Source: Marinobacter aromaticivorans
Lineage (GTDB): Bacteria > Pseudomonadota > Gammaproteobacteria > Pseudomonadales > Oleiphilaceae
Direction of reading: 5' to 3'
DNA: 64,000 nucleotides
NCBI RefSeq assembly: GCF_002806975.1
Contig: NZ_NIHD01000006.1
Location: 124,001-188,000 of the forward strand
Part shown: one piece after another, positions 26,008-34,953 of the stretch
Numbering within the stretch: the stretch's first letter is position 1
How the letters are laid out: each line of letters starts with the position of its first letter
Translations under genes and position numbers: made by a program
Notes under the pieces: generated by a model
What the model was told of the DNA's origin: nothing
What the model saw: only the letters and a program-made list of their open reading frames with translations
Database searches by the model: none

Positions 26008-26820
26008 TCAGAGTTCAAAGGTTGCCCACACCGGGCAGTGATCGGATGGACGCTCCATAGCGCGGAATTTGTAAGAAACTCCGGCTTCGCGGGCTTTGGG
26101 CAGCAGACCGTCGCTAGCCAGGATCAGGTCGATACGCAGGCCACGCTTGGGCTCCCGCTCAAAACCCTTGCTGCGATAGTCAAACCAGCTGAATGTCTGG
26201 GCCTCGTCAGGGTGAAGGTGCCGGAATACATCTGTGAAACCCCGGTTTTCAACCTGGGCCAGCCACTCCCGCTCCTCAGGAAGGAAGGAACACTTTCCGG
26301 TGCGTAACCAGCGCTTGGCGTTGTCCGGGCCTATCCCCACATCCTTATCGGTTGGGGAAATGTTCATGTCGCCCATAATGATCACCTGCCCGTCCCGTTG
26401 GTTCAGTTCGTCGAGCCAGACCATGAGATCTGCATAAAACTTTTCTTTTGCAGGAAATTTCACCGGGTGGTTGCGGTTCTCGCCCTGGGGAAAATAACCG
26501 TTGATAACGGTGAGCTTTTGACCGTTTACGGTAAAGTGACCAGCAATCATGCGGCGCTGGGCTTCCGCATCATCTCCCGGATAGCCTTTTACAATCCCGT
26601 CCGGCTCCATGCGGGAAAGCAGTGCCACGCCATAATGCGTCTTCTGGCCGTGAAAGTGTACGTGGTAGCCCAGTTCCCGAATGGCCTCTGCAGGGAACTC
26701 TTCATCTCTTACCTTGGTTTCCTGCAGGCCGATGAAATCGGGATTACAACCCTCAACCAGTGCTTCGAGCTGGTGCATGCGGGTACGTATACTATTGACG
26801 TTAAAAGACACGAACATCAT
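26008..26820 (-). CDS. xthA: Exodeoxyribonuclease III
   Basis: The 270-residue AP endonuclease and 3'-5' exonuclease of base-excision repair has all the fold motifs: [12 protein letters not shown], the metal Glu in [18 protein letters not shown], the catalytic region [31 protein letters not shown] with its Asp and Asn, and the C-terminal [10 protein letters not shown]. The length matches E. coli ExoIII. Either of the two first Met codons may be the start. It is on the same strand as the PhaD-like regulator and precedes it by 18 bases. Confidence 0.96.
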   Translation of the reverse strand: MMFVSFNVNSIRTRMHQLEALVEGCNPDFIGLQETKVRDEEFPAEAIRELGYHVHFHGQKTHYGVALLSRMEPDGIVKGYPGDDAEAQRRMIAGHFTVNGQKLTVINGYFPQGENRNHPVKFPAKEKFYADLMVWLDELNQRDGQVIIMGDMNISPTDKDVGIGPDNAKRWLRTGKCSFLPEEREWLAQVENRGFTDVFRHLHPDEAQTFSWFDYRSKGFEREPKRGLRIDLILASDGLLPKAREAGVSYKFRAMERPSDHCPVWATFEL

Positions 26821-26900
26821 TGCTGAAAAGTCTCCGGCTTAAGTTGCCGCAGGAGTTTAACACATTGAAAGCGGCGTACTGCTTTCCCGAAGAAAGGTGT

Positions 26901-27653
26901 TCAGGGGGTCAGATCACATTCGGGGTAATTGCTTACGGCGTACCGGATGGTTGCGGTATGGTTCTGGCTCACATTTTCACGCACGTTGGTCAGGCCGGAA
27001 TAGACGGTAAGCGCACCTTGCCGGTTGTAGCCAAGAATGATGGGGTCTACGAGCAAGCCGAGCACAAGGTTGTCTGGCCGGATTTGCACAAGATGCTCCG
27101 CGTTTAACGAAGAGGGTTGAGCAGGTTCGAGAATGAACGCGTAATCCGTACCCCGGGTGGGCGCAAGAAAACGGAATCTGATGGACTCACCACCGGTCAC
27201 CCTGTTCCAATTACGCCGCACCAGGTTGTCAAACCCTGCATCCACTACCAGGTTGTCGGAAACGTCAATCCGGCTGCGCTCAATATCACCTGACGGTGGC
27301 TGCCAGACAACCGATGCGGAGCCGGCATCCGGATAGGTTACGTCAAGGGTTTCGCCGAAATCCGGTTGCCGGTAATCAACGACCGGGCGAATAGCCGACG
27401 TGCTGTAATCGAGCCTTTTTTGGGCGAAAGACGTTGTACCGTCTCCCGACCGACGGACATAAACCACACGGTGCTCAAGCGGTTCGAACACGCCGTTGGT
27501 GCATGAGCCTTCTACAGTATGCTGCTCCTCATAGAGCTCTTTTCCATTGCTGCTTTCAGCCACTCCGCTGAACTGAAACACCCCGGCAAGGGCGGGCAGG
27601 GCGAAAGCACCCAGGGCAACGCCAACCAGCACAGGACACCGGCATTGATGCAT
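26901..27653 (-). CDS. Exported protein of unknown function, last gene of the lipid-modification operon
   Basis: The 250-residue protein has a signal peptide (cut likely after ALA at residues 21-23) and a mostly beta-rich mature part. Only two mature Cys are present (SCTNG and the C-terminal PECDLTP), which could form a disulfide. Repeated turns such as VSQNHTATIRYAV and YSGLTNVRENV suggest a periplasmic beta sandwich or lipid-binding fold. Its ATG overlaps the DUF2878 stop (TGATG), so it is coupled to that gene. I do not recognise the family. A periplasmic step of membrane-lipid modification is a guess from context. Confidence 0.65.
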   Translation of the reverse strand: MHQCRCPVLVGVALGAFALPALAGVFQFSGVAESSNGKELYEEQHTVEGSCTNGVFEPLEHRVVYVRRSGDGTTSFAQKRLDYSTSAIRPVVDYRQPDFGETLDVTYPDAGSASVVWQPPSGDIERSRIDVSDNLVVDAGFDNLVRRNWNRVTGGESIRFRFLAPTRGTDYAFILEPAQPSSLNAEHLVQIRPDNLVLGLLVDPIILGYNRQGALTVYSGLTNVRENVSQNHTATIRYAVSNYPECDLTP

Positions 27654-28171
27654 CAGGCAAGCTCCGGATAAAGTGATTTACGGACAAACAGCAATAACGG
27701 GAAGATAACCAGCCAACCGATAGCCAGGGCAATCAGTGAGGGAGCAAGCTGAGGTAATTCAACAATGCCGATTTTGCTCGCAGACCAGTAGGCGAATGGA
27801 CCGGCAACCGGCGCAAACACAAAGGCCAGCCAGACTTTCCGGCTCATCCAGTTCAGTGAGTGGCTGAGCGTTGTCATGAAGATGGCCCAGATAGCCACAA
27901 GCCAGGGAGGCGTAATCAGAACTGCACCGGTGCCATCGTCCAGTACCCCGAGCCGGAACCAGAGCCCGTCCAATAAAGCACCCGCAACCGTACCCAGCCC
28001 TATGAACTGGAGTTCCGTAAACCGGTTCTGGCTTACCAGGGCGAAGTGGATTGCCAGAAAGACCAGAACCAGCAGCGGACCCAGCAGATGAGGGTAGGCT
28101 ACACAGGCAAACCATCCGATCTGGAATAGTATAAAATTCAGTACATTACGGGTTGTTTCGGACGTAATCAT
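27653..28171 (-). CDS. DUF2878 membrane protein
   Basis: The 172-residue protein has about five hydrophobic helices, including FILFQIGWFACVAY, LLGPLLVLVFLAIHFALV, and the last helices around IALAIGWLVIFPLLLFV. The sequence FIGLGTVAGALLDGLWFRLGVL matches the DUF2878 pattern. Members are usually found beside CFA-type methyltransferases and DUF1365 genes, as here. Function is unknown; a role in moving or holding the modified lipid is possible. Its ATG overlaps the stop of the CFA-type gene by 4 bases (ATGA). Confidence 0.8.
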   Translation of the reverse strand: MITSETTRNVLNFILFQIGWFACVAYPHLLGPLLVLVFLAIHFALVSQNRFTELQFIGLGTVAGALLDGLWFRLGVLDDGTGAVLITPPWLVAIWAIFMTTLSHSLNWMSRKVWLAFVFAPVAGPFAYWSASKIGIVELPQLAPSLIALAIGWLVIFPLLLFVRKSLYPELA

Positions 28172-29442
28172 ACACTCAGTATGTTCTGTCGCTTATTGCC
28201 GGGCTTGGCGAAAACCAATTGCGACACACCGATAGCCCGCTCACTGAAACCTGCTTCGCAATAGGCAAAATAGAAGTGCCAGAGCTTGCGAAACGCCTGG
28301 TCGTACCCCATGGATTCGAGTTTTTCCCGGTTCGCCATAAAACGATCACACCAGTCGCGAAGTGTACGGGCGTAGTGAAAACCGGTGTCTTCAGCGTGGG
28401 TCAGTACAAGATTCGTCTGGTTGCACACAGATTCCAGCATCGCGCCGAAGGAGGGAATAAAACTGCCAGGGAAGATAAAGCGCTGAATGAAATCCACGTT
28501 TTTCAGGGCGCGCTGGTAGCGCTGTTCCGGCATGTTGATGGCCTGAACCAGGGCCAGGCCGTCGGGTTTTAGCAAGGTATTGATCTGGCTGAAGTAACTG
28601 TCCAGAAACTGTGGCCCAACCGCCTCGATCATCTCGATGGAGACCAGTTTGTCGAACTGGCCGGCCAGATCGCGATAATCATCAAACAGCAGGGTAATCC
28701 TGTTCTCCAGGCCTTCACGGCGCACACGTTCCTGTGCGAGCTCAAGCTGCTCCCTGGAGATGGTGGTTGTGGTTACGTGGCAGCCATAGTGTTTTGCAGC
28801 GTGTATCGCAAAACCACCCCAGCCGGTTCCGATTTCGATAACCCGGTCGCCCGGCTTCAGATCCAGTTTCCGACAAATGGTATCGAGTTTGAAAACCGCC
28901 GCTTCCTCCAGGGTTGCTTCATCACTCGGATAGATGGCGGATGAATACATCATGGTGGGGTCGAGAAACGTCTCGAACAGGTCATTACCCAGATCGTAGT
29001 GGGCGCTGATGTTCTTCCGCGAACCGTCTCTGGTATTCCGGTTCAGCCAGTGCAGTGCTTTAAGCGCAGGCCTGGTTACCCAACTGAACCGGTCTTCGAA
29101 CTGGTTCATGCGCTCCACATTGCGGGTAAAGAATCGCAACAGGGCAACCAGATCCGGGGACGACCAGTCGCCGGCAACAAAGGCCTCCGCCGCGCCGACG
29201 CTGCCCCCGGTGAGCAAATCCCGCCAGGTGCTCGGGTGATGAACAACAAGCTCGGCAACCTTATGACTACTGTTCCCGTCACCAAATACCAGATCGCTCA
29301 TGCCATGTTCGCGAATGGTCAGAGTTCCTTCGCCGAGTTGTTTCAACTGCTGGATAACCAGGCCTCGTGCGATCCGGCTTGTTAAGGACGCGCTCTGTTG
29401 TGGCTTGACAATACCGTTGGCCGATGTATTCAGGTTCTCCAT
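28168..29442 (-). CDS. Cyclopropane-fatty-acyl-phospholipid synthase family methyltransferase
   Basis: The 424-residue enzyme has the CFA synthase layout: an N-terminal lipid-binding region (about 30-130) and a SAM-binding domain with VIEIGTGWGGFAIHAAKHYG (about 200-220), TISREQLELAQERV and MIEAVGPQFLDSYF. The conserved catalytic-pocket segments YSSAIYPSDEATLEEAA and FIQRFIFPGSFIPSF are present. It would transfer a methylene or methyl group from SAM to the double bond of a membrane acyl chain. In this operon type the homologues in alphaproteobacteria methylate vaccenate on the way to furan fatty acids. Here either cyclopropane or methyl products are possible. It overlaps the DUF1365 gene by 13 bases. 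Confidence 0.88.
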   Translation of the reverse strand: MENLNTSANGIVKPQQSASLTSRIARGLVIQQLKQLGEGTLTIREHGMSDLVFGDGNSSHKVAELVVHHPSTWRDLLTGGSVGAAEAFVAGDWSSPDLVALLRFFTRNVERMNQFEDRFSWVTRPALKALHWLNRNTRDGSRKNISAHYDLGNDLFETFLDPTMMYSSAIYPSDEATLEEAAVFKLDTICRKLDLKPGDRVIEIGTGWGGFAIHAAKHYGCHVTTTTISREQLELAQERVRREGLENRITLLFDDYRDLAGQFDKLVSIEMIEAVGPQFLDSYFSQINTLLKPDGLALVQAINMPEQRYQRALKNVDFIQRFIFPGSFIPSFGAMLESVCNQTNLVLTHAEDTGFHYARTLRDWCDRFMANREKLESMGYDQAFRKLWHFYFAYCEAGFSERAIGVSQLVFAKPGNKRQNILSV

Positions 29443-30314
29443 GAGCTTACTTTTCCTCGAGTCTTGTTTGGGTCGTCTGCACTGGTTACATCCGCGCCCT
29501 TATCTCCGGCTCCCAGACCATGGGCCGGGTCGTTTTCAGAAAGCTTGTCAGGATGGGTGTAGAACGGAGCTCCCTTGAGCTTCAACTTCAGTGCGTGCCA
29601 GTAAATGCCAGCCGCCACCTTCAGTGCTTCTGCCGGGAACTGGCGCAGGCTTCTATGGAGTGTTTTACGCGTGAGAGGGGTTCTCTGGACTACCAGTGTG
29701 GCATCAAAATGTTTTTTCCCTTCCTCCAGCACGTTCATATGGATTCGCAACTCCGGACCCCGGAAGCTGAATGTCCACTCGTAGTGCTGCGCCATGGCAT
29801 TGAAGGGGGAAACATGAAAACGCTTTCGGAAGCTGAACTGCTCCGTGCGCCAGCCTGCTGAATTGGCCTTTCTGTTGGTGGTTTCCAGACAGTAGACGTG
29901 ACGTTCATGCCAGGGCGTGTTGGTAATCTGGGCAACAATGACGGCAGGTACGTCACCCGCCGCGCCACTCTCACCAGCGCGGTAACAAAAGTAAAAACTG
30001 ACAGGGTTAAATACGTAGCCCGCATATCGGGGGTGGGTTATCAGCTCAACGGTGCCGTCCGGGTACCAGCCTGTGGCGGATTTAACCTGCTCGCGCACGG
30101 CACGGGACAGGTCACCCGCCTCTGGCCGAAAGTAGTCCTTGCGCTTCAGGGACAACCAGTTGAAACGTTCCAGGGAAAAAAACGGGCTTATGCTGGTAAC
30201 CTGATGCCACTCGTCTGTATCCAGCGCCAGCATCCCCGTGTGGTATTCAAACTCGTGTTTGACGGGATAAAGCCGACGATGCCGGATGCTACCCTGTAAC
30301 CATTGAGTATCCAT
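29430..30314 (-). CDS. DUF1365 family protein
   Basis: The 294-residue protein begins with the family signature GSIRHRRLYPVKHEFEYHTGML and carries HPRYAGYVFNPVSFYFCYR (about 95-112). The segments IVAQITNTPWHERHVY and RKRFHVSPFNAMAQHYEWTF are also typical of DUF1365. The mechanism of the family is not known; it always goes with FAD oxidoreductases and CFA-type methyltransferases, which suggests a shared fatty-acid pathway. Its stop lies inside the following CFA-type gene, so the two are coupled. The C-terminal 30 residues are polar and may be disordered. Confidence 0.88.
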   Translation of the reverse strand: MDTQWLQGSIRHRRLYPVKHEFEYHTGMLALDTDEWHQVTSISPFFSLERFNWLSLKRKDYFRPEAGDLSRAVREQVKSATGWYPDGTVELITHPRYAGYVFNPVSFYFCYRAGESGAAGDVPAVIVAQITNTPWHERHVYCLETTNRKANSAGWRTEQFSFRKRFHVSPFNAMAQHYEWTFSFRGPELRIHMNVLEEGKKHFDATLVVQRTPLTRKTLHRSLRQFPAEALKVAAGIYWHALKLKLKGAPFYTHPDKLSENDPAHGLGAGDKGADVTSADDPNKTRGKVSSWRT

Positions 30315-30316
30315 GT

Positions 30317-31582
30317 TCAGAACTCCACACCGAGGTCGCGGGTTACCCTGAGAGCGCTGCGTACGCCATCTTCATGGAACCCGTTGAACCAGTAGGCTCC
30401 GCAATAATGCGTGCGGTTCCTGTTGCCAATCTCTGAATAACGCTCCTGGGCTTCCACCGCGTCAAGTGTGAACACGGGGTGGGAATAATTAAAGCGCTTG
30501 ATTACCTTGTCCGGGGCGATGTCCTGGCTGCGATTCAGGGTTACACAAAAGGTCTCCGGCGCATTCAGGAAGTTCTGCAGAATGTTCATGTTGTAAGTAA
30601 CCGAAACCGGCTCGGTGCTGTGCCCGGGAATAAAATAGTTCCAGGCGGCCCAGGCTCTGCGGTTTTCCGGCAGCAGGCTGCTGTCGGTATGCAATACAAC
30701 GTCGTTTTTCTGATAAGGAATGGCACCGAGAATAGCGCGCTCCCTGTCGCTCGGGTCCGTCAGCATGGCCAGTGCCTGATCGCTGTGGCAACCGAAGATT
30801 ACCTGATCAAACTCATGGGTCTGGCCCTGTGCAATAACCGTTACACCCGTTGCATTGCGGGTAACTGCCTCAACGGGAGTGTTGAGGTTCGTGCGCTCGC
30901 CCAGGCGCTCCATCATGGCCTTAACATACTGGGCGGAACCGCCGGAAATGACCCGCCACGTAGGGCGGTCATCAACTGACAGCATGCCGTGGTTATTGAA
31001 AAACTGCAGAAAAAAACGGATTGGAAACTGTTCCAGCACGATTTCCGGCGCCGACCATATAGCAGCCCCCATCGGAACAATGTAGTAGTTCCTGAAATAC
31101 CGGGAATAGCCGTTGCGGTTCAGGTATTCACCAAGGGTCTCCGTGCTCCGGATTATACCGGCCGCCATGTCCGCCCGGGTTTCCTTGTTGAACCTCAGGA
31201 TCTCCCGGACCATATTCAGAAAACGCAGGTTGAACAGGTTCCTGCGCTGGGCGAAAAGGGTATTCAGGCTGGTGCCGTTGTACTGCAGACCGGTGGTCTT
31301 GCAGTCCACGCTGAAGCTCATGTCACTGACTTCCGAAGGCACACCTAACCGCTCCATCAGGCGCATGAAGTTGGGGTATGTCCAGTCGTTGAATACAATA
31401 AATCCGGTGTTTACTGGCCAGGTTCGCCCGCCAGACTCCACGTATTCGGTATTGGTGTGCCCGCCTGCGTAGTTGCCGGCCTCGAAGAGTTGTACATCGT
31501 ATTTTTCAGCGAGAAGCCATGCTGCGGTGAGGCCGGATACTCCGGCGCCAATCACAGCAATACGCTGACGATCATTGGTCAT
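30317..31582 (-). CDS. FAD-dependent oxidoreductase (amine-oxidase/desaturase-like)
   Basis: The 421-residue flavoprotein starts with a dinucleotide-binding fold, RIAVIGAGVSGLTAAWLLAEK (residues about 7-27), then FEAGNYAGGHTNTEYV and the conserved NTGFIVFNDWTYPNFMRLMERLGV. The central FQVIFGCHSDQAL and the C-terminal HYCGAYWFNGFHEDGVRSAL are characteristic of the subfamily linked to DUF1365 and CFA genes. Subfamily members are predicted to desaturate or oxidise methylated acyl chains. This would make it the likely redox step of the operon, but the reaction is inferred. Two bases separate it from the DUF1365 gene. Confidence 0.85.
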   Translation of the reverse strand: MTNDRQRIAVIGAGVSGLTAAWLLAEKYDVQLFEAGNYAGGHTNTEYVESGGRTWPVNTGFIVFNDWTYPNFMRLMERLGVPSEVSDMSFSVDCKTTGLQYNGTSLNTLFAQRRNLFNLRFLNMVREILRFNKETRADMAAGIIRSTETLGEYLNRNGYSRYFRNYYIVPMGAAIWSAPEIVLEQFPIRFFLQFFNNHGMLSVDDRPTWRVISGGSAQYVKAMMERLGERTNLNTPVEAVTRNATGVTVIAQGQTHEFDQVIFGCHSDQALAMLTDPSDRERAILGAIPYQKNDVVLHTDSSLLPENRRAWAAWNYFIPGHSTEPVSVTYNMNILQNFLNAPETFCVTLNRSQDIAPDKVIKRFNYSHPVFTLDAVEAQERYSEIGNRNRTHYCGAYWFNGFHEDGVRSALRVTRDLGVEF

Positions 31583-31584
31583 TC

Positions 31585-32379
31585 TCAGGATTCCTGTTCA
31601 CTGGGGCGTTTACGGGCCATGGAGGCAGCCATGTGATCTATAACGGGCTGGGGCAGGGCGCCGAGGCACTTCAGTACCCATGTAAAGCGTTTCGGAAAGG
31701 CAATGTCGTTATGCCCCCTGGCCAGCCCGCTAATGATGCGTTCAGCGGCGTTTTCGGCGGTTACCAGAAACGGCATGGGGAAGTCATTGCGATCAGTAAG
31801 CGGCGTTTTCACAAAGCCGGGGGAAACCAGCACCACATCAATGCCTTCGGCAGCCAGATCCGCCCGTAAGCTGTGTGCAAAATAGGCCAGAGCCGCTTTT
31901 GAGGCGCCGTAGCCCTCGGCGCGGGCAAAGGGAAACCACCAGGCAGAGGAGCCCACAATCACAAGTGTCGCAGGCAGGCCGCTGGCACGGGTGCGCCGCA
32001 ATGCTGGCAGGGCTATCTCGACGCAGCGGGCGGTACCGATTACGTTGGTTTTGATGTTATTTTCTATGACATCACTGGTGTAATCGGCAATCTCCAGGTA
32101 CTCACATGTGCCAGCATTCAGAATAGCCATATTGAGGCTGCCGTACGCTTCCAGAGCAGGCGCAATGGACAGCAGATCCTCCTTACAGGTCGTGTCTGCT
32201 ACCGCCGGCTTGATACGTTCCGGCGCCAGCTGCGCCAACCGTTCAAGGGGTTCAGGCCTGCGCCCGGTAATCAGCAGCCTGTGCCCACCACGAACCAGAG
32301 CGCGGGTGACGGATTCGCCAATGCCTGAGCCGGCGCCGGTAATCCAGACATTGGATACGGTGTCGAGGCGCCTGCTCAT
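31585..32379 (-). CDS. Short-chain dehydrogenase/reductase
   Basis: The 264-residue classical SDR has the cofactor motif VWITGAGSGIGESVTRAL (residues about 11-28), the Arg that follows the second strand (TGRRPEP), suggesting NADPH preference, LNAGTCEY, and the active-site Ser and Tyr-x3-Lys in VGSSAWWFPFARAEGYGASKAALAYFAHSL. Members of this position in the operon probably act on a hydrophobic alcohol or ketone. The substrate is unknown. It overlaps the NTF2-like gene by 4 bases (ATGA). Confidence 0.88.
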   Translation of the reverse strand: MSRRLDTVSNVWITGAGSGIGESVTRALVRGGHRLLITGRRPEPLERLAQLAPERIKPAVADTTCKEDLLSIAPALEAYGSLNMAILNAGTCEYLEIADYTSDVIENNIKTNVIGTARCVEIALPALRRTRASGLPATLVIVGSSAWWFPFARAEGYGASKAALAYFAHSLRADLAAEGIDVVLVSPGFVKTPLTDRNDFPMPFLVTAENAAERIISGLARGHNDIAFPKRFTWVLKCLGALPQPVIDHMAASMARKRPSEQES

Positions 32380-32843
32380 CCTGCGTAACCCTTTACCCAG
32401 CGGATAACGCCACCAATCACCGGCAGGTTCTCGTAAAGCAGTTGGCCGGCATCGAAATAATCCCTGTGATAACAGATCTTGCCGGCTTCAATCTCAAGAT
32501 GACTTATGCCTGCTACCTGTATTTCCCGGCCACCCCGAATGCGCTTGTGCCGCAGGTGCATCAACCATGGAATGGTTGCAAACCGCCCCTGAACTACCGA
32601 ATCGTCAAACTCAAAACGGCAGGAAATAACGTTAGCGTAAGCGCCCGCAAAATAGTGATTCAACGCATCAATGCCCTCCACAGAACCCAGCGGGTCAATA
32701 AATCTTATGTCGCCACTGTAAACTGTCGGCAACTTGCCCAGATTGCCTTTATCCAACTGGTTAAACAGTACCCGGAATTCTTCCAGTACTGCTGGCACCG
32801 GGGAATCCCGATGGCCTACTTCAATCGCCGGAGCAGAGTTCAT
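32376..32843 (-). CDS. NTF2-like (SnoaL-type) fold protein
   Basis: The 155-residue protein has the NTF2-like pattern: a long first helix (VLEEFRVLFNQLDKGNLGKLPTVYSGDIRFIDPLGSVEG), the strand-turn ALNHYFAGAYANVISCRFEF, and the closing strands ISHLEIEAGKICYHRDYFDAGQLLYENLPVIGG. SnoaL-type members bind or convert hydrophobic small molecules in a cone-shaped pocket. It occupies the usual slot between the SDR and upstream gene in DUF1365/CFA operons. Function is inferred only. Confidence 0.8.
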   Translation of the reverse strand: MNSAPAIEVGHRDSPVPAVLEEFRVLFNQLDKGNLGKLPTVYSGDIRFIDPLGSVEGIDALNHYFAGAYANVISCRFEFDDSVVQGRFATIPWLMHLRHKRIRGGREIQVAGISHLEIEAGKICYHRDYFDAGQLLYENLPVIGGVIRWVKGYAG

Positions 32844-33796
32844 GATTGCTCCCTCCTTTTCTGATCGCGTTCACGGGTTTCCTGCTGGATATGCATGGGA
32901 ATGGGGTTCATGTCCCAGATTATGCCCAGTTTCGACAACACCCAAAGGCCATACCAGGTCATATCGATTTCGTACCAGCGAAACCCCTGGCGCACAGACT
33001 GGGGCCAGCGGTGGTGGTTGTTATGCCAGCCCTCGCCAAGGGTCAGGAGGGCGAGCCAGAAATTGTTGCGGCTGTCGTCGGAGGTCTCGAAGCGACGCTT
33101 ACCCCATACATGGGAGAGTGAATTGATGGACACGGTGGCGTGAAACAGCGCTACGGTGGATATGAAGAAGCCCCAAACCAGCATCTGTAAACCATTGGTG
33201 CCAAGGCCCGGCGCCCATTTTGCCAGCGCTTCACCGAGGCCGAATATGAGAAGGGCTGCCGCTGCCGGTACCAGAGCATCAAAGCGATTGATAAGCCTGA
33301 GTTCCGGAAATTTCAGCCAGTCGCGGATTCGCCGCTCGTCGGTGACAAAGCCGGCATCACAGGTAAACCAGCCCATGTGGGACCACCAGAAACCACCCTG
33401 GTGGGGCGAGTGCAAATCCTGTTCGCGGTCGGAGTGCTGGTGATGGTGCCGATGATGGGCAGCCCACCATAAGGGCCCGCGCTGGGCAGCACTGGCGCCA
33501 AGAATGGCGAACACAAACTGGGCCGGACGGCTGGTTTTGAATGTCTTGTGCGCAAAATACCGATGATAGAATCCGGTGATGGCAAACATCCGCACGACGA
33601 AAAATAACACCGCAAACCCGGCTGCAAATGCGCTGACTCCTGTGAAGAAGGCCAGGAAACAGGCCAGGTGCAGCGCCAGAAACGGAATAACCCGCACAAT
33701 ATTGAAGGAACGGGAGGAAACATCAATGTGATCCGAACCTGCCTCGGAATCGAACCACCTGAGGATGTTAATAAATACGGTTTGCACTCGGGTCAT
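32840..33796 (-). CDS. Acyl-CoA/fatty-acid desaturase, first gene of the lipid operon
   Basis: The 318-residue membrane di-iron desaturase has the three histidine boxes: HRYFAH (about residue 70), HHRHHH (about 107), and HNNHHRWP (about 240). Paired membrane helices lie near 24-62 and 162-210. This layout fits a delta-9-type acyl-lipid or acyl-CoA desaturase. I start at the ATG at 33796; a longer reading to 33910 adds 38 residues of unlike composition. An AAGGGC site lies about 9 bases before the ATG. It overlaps the next gene by 4 bases, so it appears to supply the unsaturated acyl chain that the operon then modifies. Confidence 0.9.
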   Translation of the reverse strand: MTRVQTVFINILRWFDSEAGSDHIDVSSRSFNIVRVIPFLALHLACFLAFFTGVSAFAAGFAVLFFVVRMFAITGFYHRYFAHKTFKTSRPAQFVFAILGASAAQRGPLWWAAHHRHHHQHSDREQDLHSPHQGGFWWSHMGWFTCDAGFVTDERRIRDWLKFPELRLINRFDALVPAAAALLIFGLGEALAKWAPGLGTNGLQMLVWGFFISTVALFHATVSINSLSHVWGKRRFETSDDSRNNFWLALLTLGEGWHNNHHRWPQSVRQGFRWYEIDMTWYGLWVLSKLGIIWDMNPIPMHIQQETRERDQKRREQS

Positions 33797-33915
33797 ACCC
33801 TGATTGCCCTTTTTTCTCTGAATTGAACCTGAACAGCGCGGTAACTGGAATTTCCGGGCCCTGCCGCTTGATGGTTTGTACGCTTTGACCACAGCATCTG
33901 GATGCACCACAAATC

Positions 33916-34953
33916 ATGTTTAATGAGTCGATTAAGTCACCGGTTATACGCCGCATTGCAATTGTTGGTTCAGGTCTTGCTGGCCTGACTGCAGCTATTT
34001 TGCTCAAACAGCAAGGGCATGATGTAACGGTATTTGAAAAAAGCCGCGGACCTGGTGGAAGGCTGGCCGCAAAGCGGATTAAAGGAGGCTCTGTGGACAT
34101 AGGCGCCCAGTACTTCACCTCACGCAACCCGGATTTTCTTCCCTTCCTGACCGAGTTTGCCGGGCCGGAGAGCTTCGCCGTCTGGGAGGGCCAATTCGGC
34201 TTTCAGGATAAAGAAACCCGGTGGCACGCATTTCCCGAGGAGTTGCGTTACGTCGGCACGCCCAGAATGACCGCGGTTTCCCGAGCGCTGTCTGCACATG
34301 TGAAGGTGGTTGCGGAAACCCGTATTGAACGCATGACACAAACCGGAAATCGCTGGATTCTCAAAGACACCAGCGGTGTGCAAACAGGAGAGTTTGATCA
34401 GGTTATTATCACGGCGCCACCCGCCCAGGCCAGAGAACTCCTTGCCCAAAGCCATCTGCCCCAACTGGCAACCCGGCTTGATGATGCCGTAAACCGTGTA
34501 TTGCCTTGCTGGGCTGTTGCGGCCCACTTTGAAGCGAATCCCTGGCCACGCCATGAGGGGATGCGGTGTGACCATCCTGTGCTTTTCTGGGTAGCCAACA
34601 ATTCCAGCAAGCCCGGCCGGGAGCCCTCAGGACCGGGCGGGAAAGGCGTCTGGTGGGTGCTTCATGCGACCCCGGAGTGGACACAGAACCATGCTGACGC
34701 TTCGCCTGCGCAGGTGGAAAAGGAGCTTGTTGCTGCTTTCAGGGACCTGACCGGTACCGGGGTAGGCGTTACCGATACGGTGGACCATCGCTGGCTGTAT
34801 GCGCGCTGCGAGGGTGGTGACAATCCAGGTTACCTGTGGTTTCCGAAGCAGAGCATCGGCCTTGCCGGCGACTGGCTCAGTGGGGGCCGGGTTGAAGGCG
34901 CCTTTGACAGCGCCTGCAGCCTGGTAGCCGCGTGCAGTGAAGATAACGGTTAG
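33916..34953 (+). CDS. Renalase-like FAD-dependent oxidoreductase
   Basis: The 345-residue flavoprotein has an N-terminal Rossmann motif, RIAIVGSGLAGLTAAILLKQQG (about 13-34), the GGR motif FEKSRGPGGRLAAKRI (about 41-56), and DIGAQYFTSRNP. The C-terminal FAD contact SIGLAGDWLSGGRVEGAFDSA is intact. The pattern fits the bacterial renalase/NAD(P)/FAD oxidoreductase family, whose members oxidise off-isomers of NAD(P)H or small amines. The gene is divergent from the lipid operon and could share its control region of 119 bases. Its stop overlaps the stop of the HD gene on the other strand. Confidence 0.82.
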   Translation: MFNESIKSPVIRRIAIVGSGLAGLTAAILLKQQGHDVTVFEKSRGPGGRLAAKRIKGGSVDIGAQYFTSRNPDFLPFLTEFAGPESFAVWEGQFGFQDKETRWHAFPEELRYVGTPRMTAVSRALSAHVKVVAETRIERMTQTGNRWILKDTSGVQTGEFDQVIITAPPAQARELLAQSHLPQLATRLDDAVNRVLPCWAVAAHFEANPWPRHEGMRCDHPVLFWVANNSSKPGREPSGPGGKGVWWVLHATPEWTQNHADASPAQVEKELVAAFRDLTGTGVGVTDTVDHRWLYARCEGGDNPGYLWFPKQSIGLAGDWLSGGRVEGAFDSACSLVAACSEDNG

